Source: Bacteroidota bacterium
GTDB lineage: Bacteria; Bacteroidota; Bacteroidia; NS11-12g; UBA955
DNA length: 64,000 nucleotides
NCBI GenBank assembly: GCA_025354385.1
Contig: JANXMZ010000082.1
Coordinates: forward strand, 1-64,000
Direction: 5' to 3'
Made by a program: the position numbers and the translations under genes. Below are positions 1 through 8,786 of the stretch, in pieces. Positions within the stretch are counted from its first letter, which is position 1. Every line of letters begins with the position of its first letter. The notes under the pieces were generated by a model that saw only the letters and a list, made by a program, of their open reading frames with translations, did not search any database and had not been told where the DNA came from.

Positions 1-2
1 TG

Positions 3-122
3 CGTCGGAAGTTGGGAGGACTTTTTGCGGCATTAGATTACATCGCCATACTCATATGTGTAATTATTGGGCCTCTAAATCGAAGTAGAAAAATGAATTT
101 AATTCAATATTTTTCAAAATGA
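3..122 (+). CDS. C-terminal end of a gene cut by the window edge
   Basis: An open frame runs in from the left edge for 39 codons to a TGA at 120-122. It encodes a basic start, then a hydrophobic stretch (AALDYIAILICVIIG) that could be a membrane helix, and a short basic tail. The family is not recognised. The composition looks coding, but without the upstream part this cannot be proven. Confidence 0.35.
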   Translation, partial: RRKLGGLFAALDYIAILICVIIGPLNRSRKMNLIQYFSK

Positions 123-217
123 CTTTTTGAGGGTCGACTAAGTAATGGCTGACTTTGGTAAAAATAATTGAAATGGCAAGAATATAGTTTATTAACCTTA
201 AAATCTTTATCAAACAA

Positions 218-245
218 AAAAGGCGGATAATATTATACGCCTTTT
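218..245 (-). terminator. Rho-independent terminator, probably bidirectional
   Basis: Perfect 8-bp stem AAAAGGCG (218-225) and CGCCTTTT (238-245) with a 12-base loop that is itself the A/T palindrome TAATATTA plus flanks. Read on the minus strand, a run of six T follows. It would end transcripts from the leftward genes at 265-1281, and possibly the rightward partial gene too. Confidence 0.6.
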
Positions 246-264
246 AATTTTTAAGACTTGATAT

Positions 265-348
265 TTATAAGTGCATCACCTCAAATATATCAATTGTATT
301 AAAACCATTCTCTTCAAGCATGTTAACTTGTTCATCTGTTAATATCAT
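265..348 (-). CDS. Possible 27-aa small protein or gene remnant
   Basis: ATG at 348 reads 27 codons (begins MILTDEQVNMLEENG, ends FEVMHL) to a TAA, about 20 bases before a good terminator. The acidic, helix-like composition resembles coding DNA. It could equally be the tail of a decayed gene, since the region is full of gene remnants. No family is recognised. Confidence 0.25.
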   Translation of the reverse strand: MILTDEQVNMLEENGFNTIDIFEVMHL

Positions 349-438
349 TTTAAAAAAATGAGAATATCATATGAATTAAGTATTGAAAACTTGATGGATA
401 AAATTCTCCAATTTTAAGAGTATAGGACTCCTAAATTA

Positions 439-1281
439 TTAATTGTATTGATAATTTGATTTTATAAAATACCTACTACCTAGTTGATAGTTAAAAACAT
501 TAATATAATAATTATATACTTGTTTCCCGCAGTCTGTTTTAGGCGATTGTTTTATAAAATTTTGGTCGGTAATGGTAGATATTTGACTAATGTAAAAATT
601 ATTCTTAACCACTTTTTGAGCAGAAGTTAAGTCTCCGATATTATAGTAAAATAAATTTGTAAATTTTATTGGGGTATTATTGATGTCAAAGGATTTAACC
701 ATGGTATCTTTATAAGGATTATAATCACAATTTTTATAAAAATAGCCAATACTGAATCCATTAATATATTTTGATGATTTTGGAGGTATAATTAGAATTT
801 TAGATTCCGAAATTGAGAAGGAGGTGTTTGACATTATACCAGTGTTGTAGGTAGTCGGTTTATAGTTTGAATATGTTGTACTCTTTGAGTTTAAAGTTGA
901 AGTGCTAGAAGTGGTGACTTTATTCGTAAAATAGGGTGTTGCTAAACCATTATAAATGAAATGAGATAATTCCATGTTTATTAAGATAATACTATCTGTT
1001 TTATTTGTAAAAAGGCATCTAGAACTACCAAATTCAGACCAAAAATTATAGTTAATAGCTATTGAATTGTCTTCATAAGTCATTATTTCATTGTTGATTT
1101 CTAAAGATTTTATCTGATGCAATTGGTAATATGAGGGCAACTGACAACTGAAACTCAATATTAAAATGCATAAATAAAATATAACATTTCTAGTTTTAGA
1201 TTTGAGTAATAAAATCTTTAAAAGATTCATGGTTAATTTGGTTTGATTCATTAGATTTTTCATAATATTCAACTTCCTCAA
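439..1281 (-). CDS. Hypothetical lipoprotein
   Basis: Up to 280 aa. A strongly hydrophobic segment ends in a lipobox-like SFSC with Cys at residue 46, so an acylated lipoprotein anchored in the envelope is likely. The first 17 residues overlap another leftward frame (1196-1411). A start at Met18 (about position 1230) puts the signal peptide in a normal place and is preferred. The mature part is rich in Ser, Thr, Asn and Tyr with no recognised domain. It lies downstream of a decayed restriction gene, in a region that looks like accessory DNA. Confidence 0.6.
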   Translation of the reverse strand: MRKLNIMKNLMNQTKLTMNLLKILLLKSKTRNVIFYLCILILSFSCQLPSYYQLHQIKSLEINNEIMTYEDNSIAINYNFWSEFGSSRCLFTNKTDSIILINMELSHFIYNGLATPYFTNKVTTSSTSTLNSKSTTYSNYKPTTYNTGIMSNTSFSISESKILIIPPKSSKYINGFSIGYFYKNCDYNPYKDTMVKSFDINNTPIKFTNLFYYNIGDLTSAQKVVKNNFYISQISTITDQNFIKQSPKTDCGKQVYNYYINVFNYQLGSRYFIKSNYQYN

Positions 1282-1555
1282 GTAGGCTATTCCTTAATTT
1301 AACAATATCATCAATTGAATTTAGTTCTGTATTCACTTCTTTTTTTCTTAGCATTAATATCAATTTCTTTACCTTTTTTAATTCCAATGTCAGAAATAAA
1401 TTCTGGTACAACTTCTATTGAATTAAAAACATCATATCCTAGAGCCTTTATAAATGGCATAATTAATTCGTTTTTCTGCCATCCTCTGTATTAAGTTGGT
1501 CCTTCATTTTGGTAACTCGTTCGCCCAATGATTTAATTTCGAATCTAAAGTCCAT
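1196..1555 (-). pseudogene. Frameshifted remnant of an HsdR-N-type restriction endonuclease gene
   Basis: From ATG at 1555 the frame gives MDFRFEIKSLGERVTKMKDQ and stops after about 30 codons at 1463. Shifting frame at the short A-run near 1472-1476 continues with NELIMPFIKALGYDVFN, then EVVPEFISDIGIKKG, to a stop at 1311. This order matches the N-terminus of type I restriction enzyme R-protein domains (HSDR_N-like) as I remember them: TEEATKN, ALGYDVFNP, EVVPEF, DIGIKKGEKVDY. After the conserved GKEID the similarity ends and a third frame (1196-1411, VNTELNSIDDIVKLRNSLLE) runs on, apparently fused foreign or C-terminal sequence. The PD-(D/E)xK catalytic core is missing, so it cannot cut DNA. 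Confidence 0.65.
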
Positions 1556-1680
1556 ATTGATTTAATTTATTAATGGCCAAGTCAACAAATATAGGATTTT
1601 GTTCAATAATTAAAATGTTTGACTGAAAGTTATATATTTGAATTTTCACGAATTAATAATCTATCAAACTCCTATATCTA

Positions 1681-2025
1681 ATGAAATTTATATATTTAGT
1701 AGTTATACTTTACTTATTTAGCTGTCAATCTGAGGCAAGTAAAAAGAGAGAAAAACATATTCAAGAAACACGCGCTGAAATTGATTCACTTGATTCTTTA
1801 ATTCAAATATTTGATAGCACCAAAAGAGTTAAAAATAGTTTTTATATGAATGCATGACTAAGAATTAATAGCAGTAATAGGAATGACAAGAAAACTAATG
1901 ATTCATCAGCCTATTTTGATTCATTGATATATAGCAATAACCTTTATTACTCTTCTAAATTGGACGTACTTAAATACAGTCGTGAGTCTAGTGTATCTTT
2001 ATTGAAAATTCTAACAGATAAATAG
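1681..2025 (+). pseudogene. Small lipoprotein gene interrupted by an in-frame TGA
   Basis: ATG at 1681 starts MKFIYLVVILYLFSCQSEAS, a signal peptide with a lipobox-like LFSC. The frame meets TGA at 1855-1857 and then runs on, still in frame, for 55 more codons to TAG at 2023-2025, giving a 114-codon protein if the stop is read through. The downstream half (SSAYFDSLIYSNNLYYSSKL) has the same Ser/Asn/Tyr/Asp-rich character as the upstream half. A single nonsense mutation in a once intact gene is the simplest reading. The 58-aa product could still be made and anchored. Confidence 0.5.
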
Positions 2026-2660
2026 AAGTATATTCATTGTTTTAAGACATTCCAATTATAATAAATTCAATATCAAGGGCGGTTATTGACCTGAAAACGA
2101 TATCATTTTATATATATAAATACGCGCGTGTGTGCGAGGGCTAACCCTGAAGTTTTTTTTTGATGGTTTTTAGAGTTCATATACTTAGGTTCGTTAAGTT
2201 ATTGCAAAACCATGACGTTCCGTTAGGGGCAAAGGACCTTCGTATCTGGCGTATCCAATAGAAAAATAATTGCCTTTACGAACCGCTCCTTAAAACATGT
2301 AAAACATGTGAACTTTGTTATCTATTTTAATAACTGCAGGATATAGTACCGCCTCATTTTCAAAATCCAATATTGTTATTTCAAGAATAACACCTTCTTT
2401 CTGAATGTTAATAATGCCTTATAGATTTGCGTATTTTAATTTTAATTTAATGTTTGTATATGCTAGTACAAGGTTTGAAAAACGGGTGTCAAAAAATCAC
2501 ATGCCTATTTGATTGTTTTGAAGTATTCACAACTATTGCGATATTAAAAAAAGACGGGTTTTAAACCCACTAACTGTAAAATATGTAAATATTGATAGCG
2601 ATTATATAAGACTAAACGAGCAAAAATGAATCAATATTGTAGACTGAATGACCATAAACA
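2026..2660. other. Intergenic region without a recognisable gene
   Basis: No convincing reading frame on either strand. It contains a GC-richer patch (about 2123-2146, CGCGCGTGTGTGCGAGGG) and a stretch near 2215-2240 (CGTTCCGTTAGGGGC) that resembles short interspersed sequences I have seen in Bacteroidota intergenic DNA. With only this window I cannot show that they are repeated. Confidence 0.3.
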
Positions 2661-2876
2661 ATGCTTCTAGAAACGATGGAAGATACAAGTATTAATTTTA
2701 AAGGGTATTGGGAGTTGAATCCAGTGCGCTTGAAAATGATTTTTCCTCAATTGAGTTTAGATGAATTGCATTACATACCCGGTGAGGAAGAGGACTTGAT
2801 AAGAAGACTAGGGTTATTACTCAATAAAAGTTACGATGAAATTATGAGCATTATTATCAGTTGTAATAGTCAATAA
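2661..2876 (+). CDS. CsbD-like general stress protein
   Basis: 71 aa. The pattern of a tryptophan (YWELN), a basic helix (LKMIFPQLSLDELHY) and an acidic turn before a second helix (PGEEEDLIRRLGLLLNKSYDEI) matches the CsbD family as I know it: W..LKG.LK..F..LTDDDL.y..GkeeelLgrlq..lGkt.eev. CsbD proteins are small, abundant, stress-induced cytoplasmic proteins of unknown mechanism. The neighbours (lipoprotein, Dps, AraC regulator, sensor kinase) support a stress role. Sequence divergence from typical CsbD makes this tentative. The next gene follows after 7 bases, so the two are probably co-transcribed. Confidence 0.6.
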   Translation: MLLETMEDTSINFKGYWELNPVRLKMIFPQLSLDELHYIPGEEEDLIRRLGLLLNKSYDEIMSIIISCNSQ

Positions 2877-2883
2877 AAAATGA

Positions 2884-3354
2884 ATGGAATTAGTCAAAAT
2901 AATAATATTGATGTTGTCACTAAGCTTGTTGTTTACATTATGTACTTGTAAAGGATCGCCCAAAGAGAAGGTAGACAATTCTTTGGGAACAGAAGATATA
3001 GCAAAAGATACTGCTGCAAAGGCTAATGTTTTATTAGCGAAGGCGAGACTGGATTCTTCAAATTATACTATTTACAGAGCAGAAATGCAGGTGAAGTTAG
3101 CCAATAACGACCGCAAAATAAAAACCCTCAAAGCGGATATGAACATGGGAAACAATTCGATGCAGCCCAGCTATTATAAAGCATTAGTTGCACTTGAAAA
3201 ACAAAATAACAAGCTTAAACCCCGCCTTGCAGATTTCAATGAAAGTGCCACTAGGAAATGGCGTGACTTTAAAACTGTTTACAACCAAAGTATGGATTCC
3301 GTTGGCAAATCAATTTCTGAAATATCGGAGAGAAACATAAACAAGGAAAAATAA
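2884..3354 (+). CDS. Coiled-coil lipoprotein, hypothetical
   Basis: 156 aa. The N-terminal hydrophobic stretch ends in LFTLCTCKGS, giving a lipobox-like site, so an envelope lipoprotein is expected. The mature part is highly charged (KAKVN..AKARLDSS, KIKTLKADMN, LEKQNNKLKPRLADFNES) and should form long helices or a coiled coil. The family is not recognised. It sits 7 bases after the CsbD-like gene and is closed by a hairpin terminator at 3381-3413, so the two probably form a small operon. Confidence 0.75.
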   Translation: MELVKIIILMLSLSLLFTLCTCKGSPKEKVDNSLGTEDIAKDTAAKANVLLAKARLDSSNYTIYRAEMQVKLANNDRKIKTLKADMNMGNNSMQPSYYKALVALEKQNNKLKPRLADFNESATRKWRDFKTVYNQSMDSVGKSISEISERNINKEK

Positions 3355-3380
3355 TCGTTACAGATTTCTATTAAAATTGA

Positions 3381-3413
3381 AATGGAAACGGCTCTCGGGT
3401 CGTTTTCATTTTT
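3381..3413 (+). terminator. Rho-independent terminator after the CsbD/lipoprotein pair
   Basis: Ten-base stem AATGGAAACG (3381-3390) and CGTTTTCATT (3401-3410), one G-U pair, 10-base loop, followed by T residues. It lies between the lipoprotein stop and the Dps start and argues against the longer Dps frame that begins at 3377 inside it. Confidence 0.6.
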
Positions 3414-3439
3414 ACAAAATCAATCAAAATCAATCAAAA

Positions 3440-3913
3440 ATGAAACCTAATATCGGTCTATCCGAAAAAAAATTAAGCGCCATTACTGAATTAATTTCAG
3501 TCGTAATGGCCAACGAGGTGTTATTGTATACCAAAATTAGAAAGTTCCATTGGAATGTGAGTGGAGAAAGTTTTATGGAGTTGCATGAACTATTCCAAAG
3601 TCAATATAAAACCTTGGAAGAAAATATTGATTTGTTGGCCGAGCGCAACAGTAAATTAGGAGCTAATGCCATTGGTACTATGACGGAGTTTATGAAACTG
3701 GCAACATTAAAAGAGCATCCCGGAAAATATCCTGTTTCCAAGGATATGTTGAGAGAATTGTTACACGATCACGAACAAATCATTGTTCAATTAAGAGAGG
3801 ATGTTGAAAAATGCAATGAAAAATACAAAGATGCTGGTACGGCCGATTTTTTAACTGGTTTGATGCAGGAACATGAAACCATGGCATGGAAATTAAGAAG
3901 GTATTTAAGTTAA
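3440..3913 (+). CDS. dps: Dps family DNA-binding ferritin-like protein
   Basis: 157 aa from ATG 3440. An in-frame extension to 3377 is rejected because it runs through a terminator hairpin. The Dps ferroxidase pattern is intact: KFHWNV (His37), His49, Glu60/Asp64 and LLAER (66-70), followed by the usual helix-rich second half with LMQEHETMAWKLRRYL. Dps dodecamers oxidise and store iron with hydrogen peroxide and shield DNA in starved or oxidatively stressed cells. The N-terminus is short with few lysines, so DNA binding through a basic tail is not obvious. It is followed by an AraC regulator and a sensor kinase, consistent with a stress-response block. Confidence 0.93.
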   Translation: MKPNIGLSEKKLSAITELISVVMANEVLLYTKIRKFHWNVSGESFMELHELFQSQYKTLEENIDLLAERNSKLGANAIGTMTEFMKLATLKEHPGKYPVSKDMLRELLHDHEQIIVQLREDVEKCNEKYKDAGTADFLTGLMQEHETMAWKLRRYLS

Positions 3914-4030
3914 ATCAGTTTTTATTTAGAAATACAAAAGTGAAACATACTGGTATCAGAGCGGCCCACGCGATTAAAACACCAATGGCCAATTTATACC
4001 TATATTTACATATAACTAGCATTAATTAAT

Positions 4031-4606
4031 TTGAAACTTTTTATCAAATACATGGTAAGCCAACGCTGCAAAATTGCAGTGAAAGAAGAGCTTATTAAGC
4101 TGGGGTTGCATTTTGTGGTAGTAGACTTGGGCGAAGTGGATATTATGGAAGATATCACCTCGGAACAGCGGCTACAACTAAAGGCTGGATTATCGAGTTC
4201 GGGACTCGAATTGATGGATGATAAACGCGCCGTGCTCATAGAAAAAATTCAGAATATTATTGTGCAAATGGTGCATCATTCTGATGAATTGCCCAAGGTG
4301 AATTATTCTGATTACATAAGTAATAAGCTGAACCATGATTACACTTATTTATCGAATGTTTTTTCTGAAGTAAAAGGCATCACCATTCAACAATTCATCA
4401 TCATTCATAAAATAGAAAGGGTGAAGGAATTGATTTTGTACGAGGAATTAAATCTTACAGAGATAGCGGATAAAATGAACTACAGCAGTGTGGCTCATTT
4501 GTCCAATCAATTTAAAAAAGTAACTGGCTTAACACCTTCTCAATTTAAAAATCTGAAGGATAAAAAGAGGACACCTATAGAAGAACTAGGGAATGAACCA
4601 CGTTAA
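4031..4606 (+). CDS. Small AraC family transcriptional regulator
   Basis: 191 aa from a TTG start; an ATG seven codons later (4052) is an alternative. The C-terminal ~100 residues form the double helix-turn-helix of AraC/XylS proteins: YTYLSNVFSEVKGITIQQF, VKELILYEELNLTEIADKM and the signature FKKVTGLTPSQF. The N-terminal ~80 residues are not a cupin sensor domain. Such short regulators are common in Bacteroidota next to sensor kinases. Its stop is 6 bases before the hybrid kinase start, so they are almost certainly co-transcribed and the three downstream genes form one signalling operon. Confidence 0.85.
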   Translation: MKLFIKYMVSQRCKIAVKEELIKLGLHFVVVDLGEVDIMEDITSEQRLQLKAGLSSSGLELMDDKRAVLIEKIQNIIVQMVHHSDELPKVNYSDYISNKLNHDYTYLSNVFSEVKGITIQQFIIIHKIERVKELILYEELNLTEIADKMNYSSVAHLSNQFKKVTGLTPSQFKNLKDKKRTPIEELGNEPR

Positions 4607-4612
4607 ATACAT

Positions 4613-6598
4613 ATGAAAATTCATCCAATAGGATATGCAAGAAGTTTGATAGAAGCCAGCTTGGATCCTTTAATTACGATAAGCGCAGAAGGTAAAATTA
4701 CCGATATGAACGTAGCATTTGTTAACGTTACTGGTTTAAGTAGAGAGGCATTAACAGGGACAGATTTTTTTAATTACTTTACGGAGTCGCAAAAGGCGCG
4801 AGATGTGTATGCAGAAGTTTTTGAAAGAGGCTCTGTGTCGGATTATCCCTTAACCATGAAGGATACCAAAGCCACTGATGTGCTATTTAATGGTTCTGTT
4901 TATAAGGACAGTAAGGGGAAAGTGATGGGGGCGGTTGTTGTTGCCAGAGATATTACCTATCAGAAATTAATTACAACAGAATTAATAGAAGCCAAGGTTT
5001 TTGCTGAGTTAGCCACTGGTATTGCAGAGCTGGCCAAACTAAAAGCAGAGAACGCTACCATAATTGCAGAAGAAGCGGTGAAAACCAAACAGCAATTTTT
5101 ATCGAACATGAGTCACGAGATTCGCACGCCTATGAATGCCATTATTGGCTTTACCAAAGTGATATTAAAGACTGAATTAACAGCCAAGCAGAACGAGTAT
5201 TTGCAGGCGATAAAAACCAGTGGTGATTCTTTGATTGTTTTAATCAATGATATTTTGGATTTAGCCAAAGTAGATTCGGGCAAAATGACTTTCGAAAAAA
5301 CGCCCTTCAAGATAGCTTTAACGATATCAGCCATGCTGCATTTATTTGAAGCCAAAATTCAAGAAAAAAATCTGAGACTTATTCGAGAATATGATTCAAA
5401 CATACCCGAAGTGTTATCGGGCGACCCAGTTCGTCTGAATCAAATTATTTTAAATTTAGTAAGCAATGCTGTAAAATTTACAGAGTCGGGTAGTATTACC
5501 ATGCGTGTTAAAATGTTGTATGAAGATGAACACAAGGTAACCTTGGAATTCACAGTTAGTGATACCGGTATCGGGATACCAAAAGGAAAAACTGAAAAAA
5601 TATTTGAAAATTTTCAACAAGCATCCAGCAATACCTCTCGTTTGTATGGTGGTACAGGACTAGGATTAGCCATTGTTAAACAATTAGTAGAAGGGCAGGG
5701 TGGCATTGTAAAAGTGGCCAGCAAAGTTGCCGAAGGCTCAGATTTTAGTTTTACTTTAGATTTTGATAAAACAAAGGAAAGGGCCATGTTAGAGCAGGAC
5801 ATTATTAATGAAAAAGCTGAATTGAAAAATATAAATATTTTGGTGGTAGAAGACATCGTCTTGAATCAGTTGTTAATGAAAACACTTTTGGATGACTTTG
5901 GCTTTGGACGAGATATTGCAGACAATGGGAGAATTGCCATAGAAAAACTAAAAGAGAAACATTACGATATTATTTTGATGGATCTTCAAATGCCAGAAAT
6001 GAATGGCTTTGAAGCTACCGATTATATTCGAAACACCATGCGCTCCAATATCCCAATTATTGCTTTAACGGCCGATGTGACAACGGTTGATCTTGAAAAA
6101 TGTAAAGCAGTGGGCATGAATGATTATTTAGCGAAGCCGGTGAATGAAGATTTATTGTACAGTAAAATTGTTGGGTTGTTGCGGAAGGAAGCTGAAAAAG
6201 AAATTTTGCTAAGTCCAAGTAAAGATTCGGTTGCAGAAAAATCAATTAATTTGGCCTATTTGATGCAGCGCACCAAATCAAATCCTGAATTGATGATGGA
6301 GATGATAAGTTTGTATTTAGAACAAACGCCACCTCTTATTGTGAGCATGAAAAAAAGTTTGCATGAAAAGGATTGGAAAGGACTTTATGCCGCAGTGCAT
6401 AAAATGATTCCTTCGTTTTCTATCATTGGGATGGATGCAGATTTTGAGAATATCGCCAAAAATATCCAAGAATTTGCGTCTACCCAATTGCGCATGGATG
6501 AAATAGAAGCAATGGTGTTGCGACTTGAGCAGGGCTGTTTGCAATCTTGTAAAGAATTGGAATTTGAATATAACATTATTAAAAATAGTAAAAAATGA
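4613..6598 (+). CDS. Hybrid sensor histidine kinase with PAS, receiver and HPt domains
   Basis: 661 aa, no membrane helix, so a cytoplasmic sensor. Domains in order: PAS (about 10-115, SLDPLITISAEGKITDMN), a helical linker rich in Ala/Lys/Glu, HisKA with SNMSHEIRTPMN (phospho-His168), HATPase (N-box NLVSNAVKF, G-boxes DTGIGIP and GGTGLGLAI), receiver with ILMDLQMPEMNG (Asp457) and a C-terminal HPt domain with AAVHKMIPSF (His596). All residues for a four-step His-Asp-His-Asp phosphorelay are present. The final acceptor is plausibly the single-domain response regulator whose start overlaps this stop by 4 bases. The PAS ligand is unknown. Confidence 0.93.
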   Translation: MKIHPIGYARSLIEASLDPLITISAEGKITDMNVAFVNVTGLSREALTGTDFFNYFTESQKARDVYAEVFERGSVSDYPLTMKDTKATDVLFNGSVYKDSKGKVMGAVVVARDITYQKLITTELIEAKVFAELATGIAELAKLKAENATIIAEEAVKTKQQFLSNMSHEIRTPMNAIIGFTKVILKTELTAKQNEYLQAIKTSGDSLIVLINDILDLAKVDSGKMTFEKTPFKIALTISAMLHLFEAKIQEKNLRLIREYDSNIPEVLSGDPVRLNQIILNLVSNAVKFTESGSITMRVKMLYEDEHKVTLEFTVSDTGIGIPKGKTEKIFENFQQASSNTSRLYGGTGLGLAIVKQLVEGQGGIVKVASKVAEGSDFSFTLDFDKTKERAMLEQDIINEKAELKNINILVVEDIVLNQLLMKTLLDDFGFGRDIADNGRIAIEKLKEKHYDIILMDLQMPEMNGFEATDYIRNTMRSNIPIIALTADVTTVDLEKCKAVGMNDYLAKPVNEDLLYSKIVGLLRKEAEKEILLSPSKDSVAEKSINLAYLMQRTKSNPELMMEMISLYLEQTPPLIVSMKKSLHEKDWKGLYAAVHKMIPSFSIIGMDADFENIAKNIQEFASTQLRMDEIEAMVLRLEQGCLQSCKELEFEYNIIKNSKK

Positions 6599-7029
6599 AT
6601 ACAGATAATGCCATCAAACTTTTTTTGGTAGATGATGATGCAGTTTTCCTAAAATTGCTTTCAATCGAATTGCAAACTGCAACTGATTATATTGTTGAAA
6701 CTTTTTCGACAGGCGAAGAATGCCTTGAACATTTGGATGAACATCCTCATGTTATCGTTCTCGATTATCATTTGGACGGCATCGTAAAAAACGCAATGAA
6801 CGGTTTAGAGACCCTCGATAAAATAAAAAGTTATAATCCTGATATACCTGTTGTTATGTTGTCATCACAAGATAAAATAGAGGTAGCCATTAATTGTATG
6901 CACCATTATGCATTCGATTATGTGGTAAAAAGTGAAACTGCTTTTCTGAGATTGCAAAAAATTATCACCACCATTATGGAAACTGGAAAATTGAAAAAGC
7001 AAATTGGCTGGTACATGGATCGTATGTAG
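6595..7029 (+). CDS. Single-domain response regulator
   Basis: 144 aa, receiver domain only: acidic triad DDD at 13-15, phospho-acceptor Asp57 in VIVLDYHL, Ser in MLSSQ near 90, and Lys112. There is no DNA-binding output domain, so it acts through protein contacts or as a phosphate carrier. Its ATG overlaps the TGA of the hybrid kinase (ATGA), which indicates translational coupling and a partnership with that kinase's HPt domain. Confidence 0.9.
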   Translation: MNTDNAIKLFLVDDDAVFLKLLSIELQTATDYIVETFSTGEECLEHLDEHPHVIVLDYHLDGIVKNAMNGLETLDKIKSYNPDIPVVMLSSQDKIEVAINCMHHYAFDYVVKSETAFLRLQKIITTIMETGKLKKQIGWYMDRM

Positions 7030-7157
7030 ATTTTAGCAGCTTTTTAAAAGCAAGAAATAAAATCAAGATGTGATTTATATAATAATTGACAATCATTGTG
7101 AAACACATATGGGATAATATTGGTGCATTTTTGCAATGCCTATAGGCATTAATATAA

Positions 7158-7859
7158 ATGAAAAAAATTACTTTGCTTAGCAGTTTGTTCTGCTTTTTTG
7201 TATTCAACGGATTCTGTGCACCTATCCCACAAACCTTCAAATCGCTTCATGCCGATGGTGACTTACACCGCGTTGAATTTGGTTTCAGATTTATGCCGAC
7301 CTTTTCAAATTTTGATATGGCAACCTCTACAGGTGGCACCGTTAAAAGTGAAGTTACCCTTGGGTATGGCATAGGCGGTATACTGGCTTTTAATTTTTCT
7401 AACCATGTTGGTATACAAGGAGAGTTGATGTACAATTCTCTTTCTCAAAAATACAAGGACCAAGATTTAGATCGCAAAATAAATGTGCGTTATTTTAATA
7501 TTCCATTAATGCTTTCTTTGAATACTGATAAAACGGCACCTGTCAATTTGAACGTCGTATTTGGTCCGCAATTAGGTGTCAATATGGGTTCTAATATTTC
7601 TTCTTCTAGTGGCAATGGTTCAGATACTTTGCAGACTGTAATAGCACTTAAAAAGAGTGATTTCGGGATTGCCTATGGCGCTGGTTTGGAATTTGCGCTT
7701 AATGAAATTCATACCATTCGTTTTGATCTTGGATTCCGTGGAGTATATGGGTTGATGAATATCAGTAAATCGAGTTCGCAAAACAGCGATAGTTATTCTG
7801 TTAAAAAGGCCAATGTTAGAACCGAATCTTTATACCTGGGCTTGTCGTTTTTATTCTAA
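7158..7859 (+). CDS. Outer-membrane beta-barrel (porin-like) protein
   Basis: 233 aa with a signal peptide (MKKITLLSSLFCFFVFNGFCAP). The mature part alternates polar and hydrophobic residues in repeated strands (GYGIGGILAFNFSNHVGIQG, NVVFGPQLGVNMG, GIAYGAGLEFALN) and ends in a strand with terminal Phe (YLGLSFLF), the pattern of the PorT/outer-membrane beta-barrel protein family of Bacteroidota. It is probably an eight-stranded barrel. Function is unknown. It is monocistronic, 128 bases after the signalling operon. Confidence 0.85.
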   Translation: MKKITLLSSLFCFFVFNGFCAPIPQTFKSLHADGDLHRVEFGFRFMPTFSNFDMATSTGGTVKSEVTLGYGIGGILAFNFSNHVGIQGELMYNSLSQKYKDQDLDRKINVRYFNIPLMLSLNTDKTAPVNLNVVFGPQLGVNMGSNISSSSGNGSDTLQTVIALKKSDFGIAYGAGLEFALNEIHTIRFDLGFRGVYGLMNISKSSSQNSDSYSVKKANVRTESLYLGLSFLF

Positions 7860-8008
7860 GATTTCCCTATATGTAAATGCTTATTTTGGGTGACAAAATT
7901 TTGGTTTTCCATGAAATAATTAATTCTCAATTTTTGTTTAATATGAATTAAACAAACAAAATTGTCCGGTTTCTTGTTTTACATGGATACAGCAAAATTA
8001 CATACAGC

Positions 8009-8299
8009 ATGCTTTTAAAATTTCAGGTAAAGTCTCGAGAAAGTGAGACTAACAAGGAATCTGTGCGCGGATTCAAAGCATTAACGATGCGCAATTTAGA
8101 ATCCAGAATTATGGACTTGCAATTAAATTTAGAATCTCATGATGGGGTATTGGTAGAAATACCGATCCCAAACACCAATGCCAATTTTCATGTGCGCATG
8201 GATGGTTGCGAATGGGCATGGTTTACCTATCAGGCTTCAAATGCAGATTATGAGCTCGAGGTTGCGCTCAGTCATGAGGAAGTGCTGAGCATTCTGTAA
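8009..8299 (+). CDS. Hypothetical protein
   Basis: 96 aa, no signal peptide or membrane helix. Contains LESHDGVLVEIPIPNTNANF and a C-terminal acidic helix (ALSHEEVLSIL). The family is not recognised. Codon choice and composition look coding. The first Met codons at 8009 or 8090 could both serve; the longer form has a basic N-terminus. Confidence 0.6.
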   Translation: MLLKFQVKSRESETNKESVRGFKALTMRNLESRIMDLQLNLESHDGVLVEIPIPNTNANFHVRMDGCEWAWFTYQASNADYELEVALSHEEVLSIL

Positions 8300-8786
8300 T
8301 GGTCAACTATGTTGACTATTTGAAATTGCACACAAACCAGATAGCTAATCTACCAACCGCTTAACAAAAGGTTTGGGATGAATCATCCTAAAAGATTTTC
8401 TTCCATCCATCTTTGAGGGACGAGTACAATAAAACAAGTTGTGTTAGCGTCAATTAAGTAAATAATGGTACATTGGTTTTTACATTTTGCTGCAACAACA
8501 CCACAAAATTTGGATGACAAAATTGAATAAAAAACAGGGAGTATTCATTGAGATAGCGCTGTTCAACAAGGTTTTAATTGATTTTGGATGTTTCCGCCTA
8601 ACATTCTTATTAATTGGTTTTTTATACCCATTATTCTGATATTAAATTATTTGCTCAGCCTATTTTAAAACTTGATATATATTTATTTTCTTGCCTTTCA
8701 AACTTGATTATTGTCAATATCAATGACTTTCAAAAGTGAGTGTTTAACAAGCAAATTTAATTGCTAATATTGTGCTTTAAGCAACA
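8300..8786. other. Intergenic region, nothing recognised
   Basis: 487 bases of AT-rich sequence without a coding frame of note. The 60 bases before 8787 probably contain the promoter of the next gene, but I see no clear TTTG/TAnnTTTG pair. Confidence 0.3.

Noticed and set aside
1855..1857. Recoding of TGA as tryptophan
   Set aside because: All other genes in the window are read with standard stops, and no SECIS or similar element is visible; a nonsense mutation is simpler.
2215..2240. CGTTCCGTTAGGGGC as a cassette start box
   Set aside because: GTTAGGGG has no matching reverse-complement box or hairpin on the left side of the window.
3377..3439. Longer Dps start
   Set aside because: It begins just ahead of a terminator hairpin and reads through it; ATG at 3440 starts a normal Dps N-terminus.
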